Shown: positions 63,426-64,000 of the stretch, piece after piece
How the letters are laid out: the number at the start of each line of letters is the position of its first letter
Position numbering within the stretch: position 1 is the stretch's first letter
DNA from: Ichthyophthirius multifiliis
Taxonomy: Eukaryota; Ciliophora; Oligohymenophorea; Hymenostomatida
Length of the DNA stretch: 64,000 bases
Direction of reading: 5' to 3'
NCBI RefSeq assembly: GCF_000220395.1
Contig: NW_004086429.1
Coordinates: forward strand, 52,946-116,945
Notes under the pieces: model-generated
Told to the model about the DNA's origin: nothing
What the model saw: the letters and a program-made list of their open reading frames with translations, nothing else
The model's database searches: none
Position numbers and translations under genes: made by a program

Positions 63426-64000
63426 AATATTAAAAATATTTAAATTAAAATATTACAAGATAATTATATCTAATATTAAAAAAAAATTGATAAAATGGAT
63501 AAAAAAGTTGAAAAAATTATCATATTTTTATTTTAAAAAATATATTTTTGGATTATATATAAATTAATATGATGTATTAAAATATGGTTGTAATTATATT
63601 ATTATTTTATTAAAAAAATATAAAAACTTATAAATTTAATGTTAATTATAAGATTATAAATAAATATTTATATTAATATTATAAAAATATATAATTAAAA
63701 TAATTAATAAATAATAAATATATTTAAATAAATTTTTAATATATAAATATTATTTAAAAAGATAAAAATATATTTATATACATATATATAAATTTATATA
63801 AATATATATATATATATATATAAATATTCATATATATATATATATATTTATATTTAAATAATCTATATATTATTATATTATTTATACATATTAAAATATA
63901 TTTTTATATATAAAATTTTATTATCTAATTTTTTTTTTATAACAATTTAATAAATTATTATATTAAATTTATGAATTTTTATAAATTAAATTCATATAAT
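63426..64000. other. AT-rich end of window
   Basis: TA-rich sequence with (TA)n tracts near 63775-63845 and no recognised gene. Part may be intron of the coding fragment before it. Confidence 0.45.

Overview
The window looks like a macronuclear chromosome segment of an oligohymenophorean ciliate that reads TAA and TAG as glutamine and uses only TGA as stop. Every recognisable gene carries in-frame TAA/TAG at positions where homologues have Gln or tolerate it, and every gene ends in TGA. Base composition is extremely AT-rich, especially between genes, and introns are short GT...AG AT-rich segments (25 to about 270 bases). This composition, code and intron style fit Ichthyophthirius multifiliis best; a Tetrahymena relative is the alternative. 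The species is an inference.

Layout, left to right: a four-EF-hand calcium-binding protein (1394-2090, +); a U4 spliceosomal RNA (3355-3490, +); a PrpF-family isomerase (4261-5380, +) cut off by what looks like a sequencing linker; an NRDE-2 homologue (5678-9494, -); gamma-tubulin complex component 2 (10790-14183, +); a tetraspanin-like protein (16517-17377, -); an unassigned conserved protein (20020-20858 or longer, -); a small basic protein (21819-22613, +); a Q/N-rich protein (24623-27535, -); mitochondrial ATP synthase beta (28254-30093, +); an Aurora-like protein kinase (30353-32719, -); ribosomal protein eL28 (32991-33580, +); a small EF-hand protein (33912-34514, -); a coiled-coil protein (35847-38724, -); a SNAP-25-like Qbc-SNARE (39265-39880, -); the centriole protein CEP135/Bld10 (40321-42183, +); hypothetical proteins; a CCCH zinc-finger protein (47905-48630, +); a large coiled-coil protein (50612-53520, +); an ankyrin-repeat protein (53621-55638, +); an EF-hand protein with a poly-Gln run (55897-57724, +); an LRR/coiled-coil/EF-hand protein (58726-61396, -); and a WD-repeat-like protein (61897-62969, -).

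The genes are housekeeping and cytoskeletal rather than an accessory island. GCP2 and CEP135 are basal-body/microtubule-nucleation components, NRDE-2 and U4 belong to nuclear RNA metabolism, ATP synthase beta to mitochondria, eL28 to the ribosome. No operon-like organisation, CRISPR, transposon, virus-like element or tRNA gene was recognised.

The most informative irregularities concern the assembly: a 19-base match to the 454 Titanium paired-end (loxP) linker at 5384-5402, several single-base frame breaks mostly at A or T runs inside otherwise good genes, and a poly-T/G-run smear at 22621-22764. They suggest pyrosequencing-derived sequence that was not fully polished. No clearly new biological system was found; the best unknowns are the unassigned protein at 20020-20858, the LRR/EF-hand protein at 58726-61396, and introns as short as 25-26 bases. 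Protein translations were done by hand, so exon borders not explicitly given are approximate.
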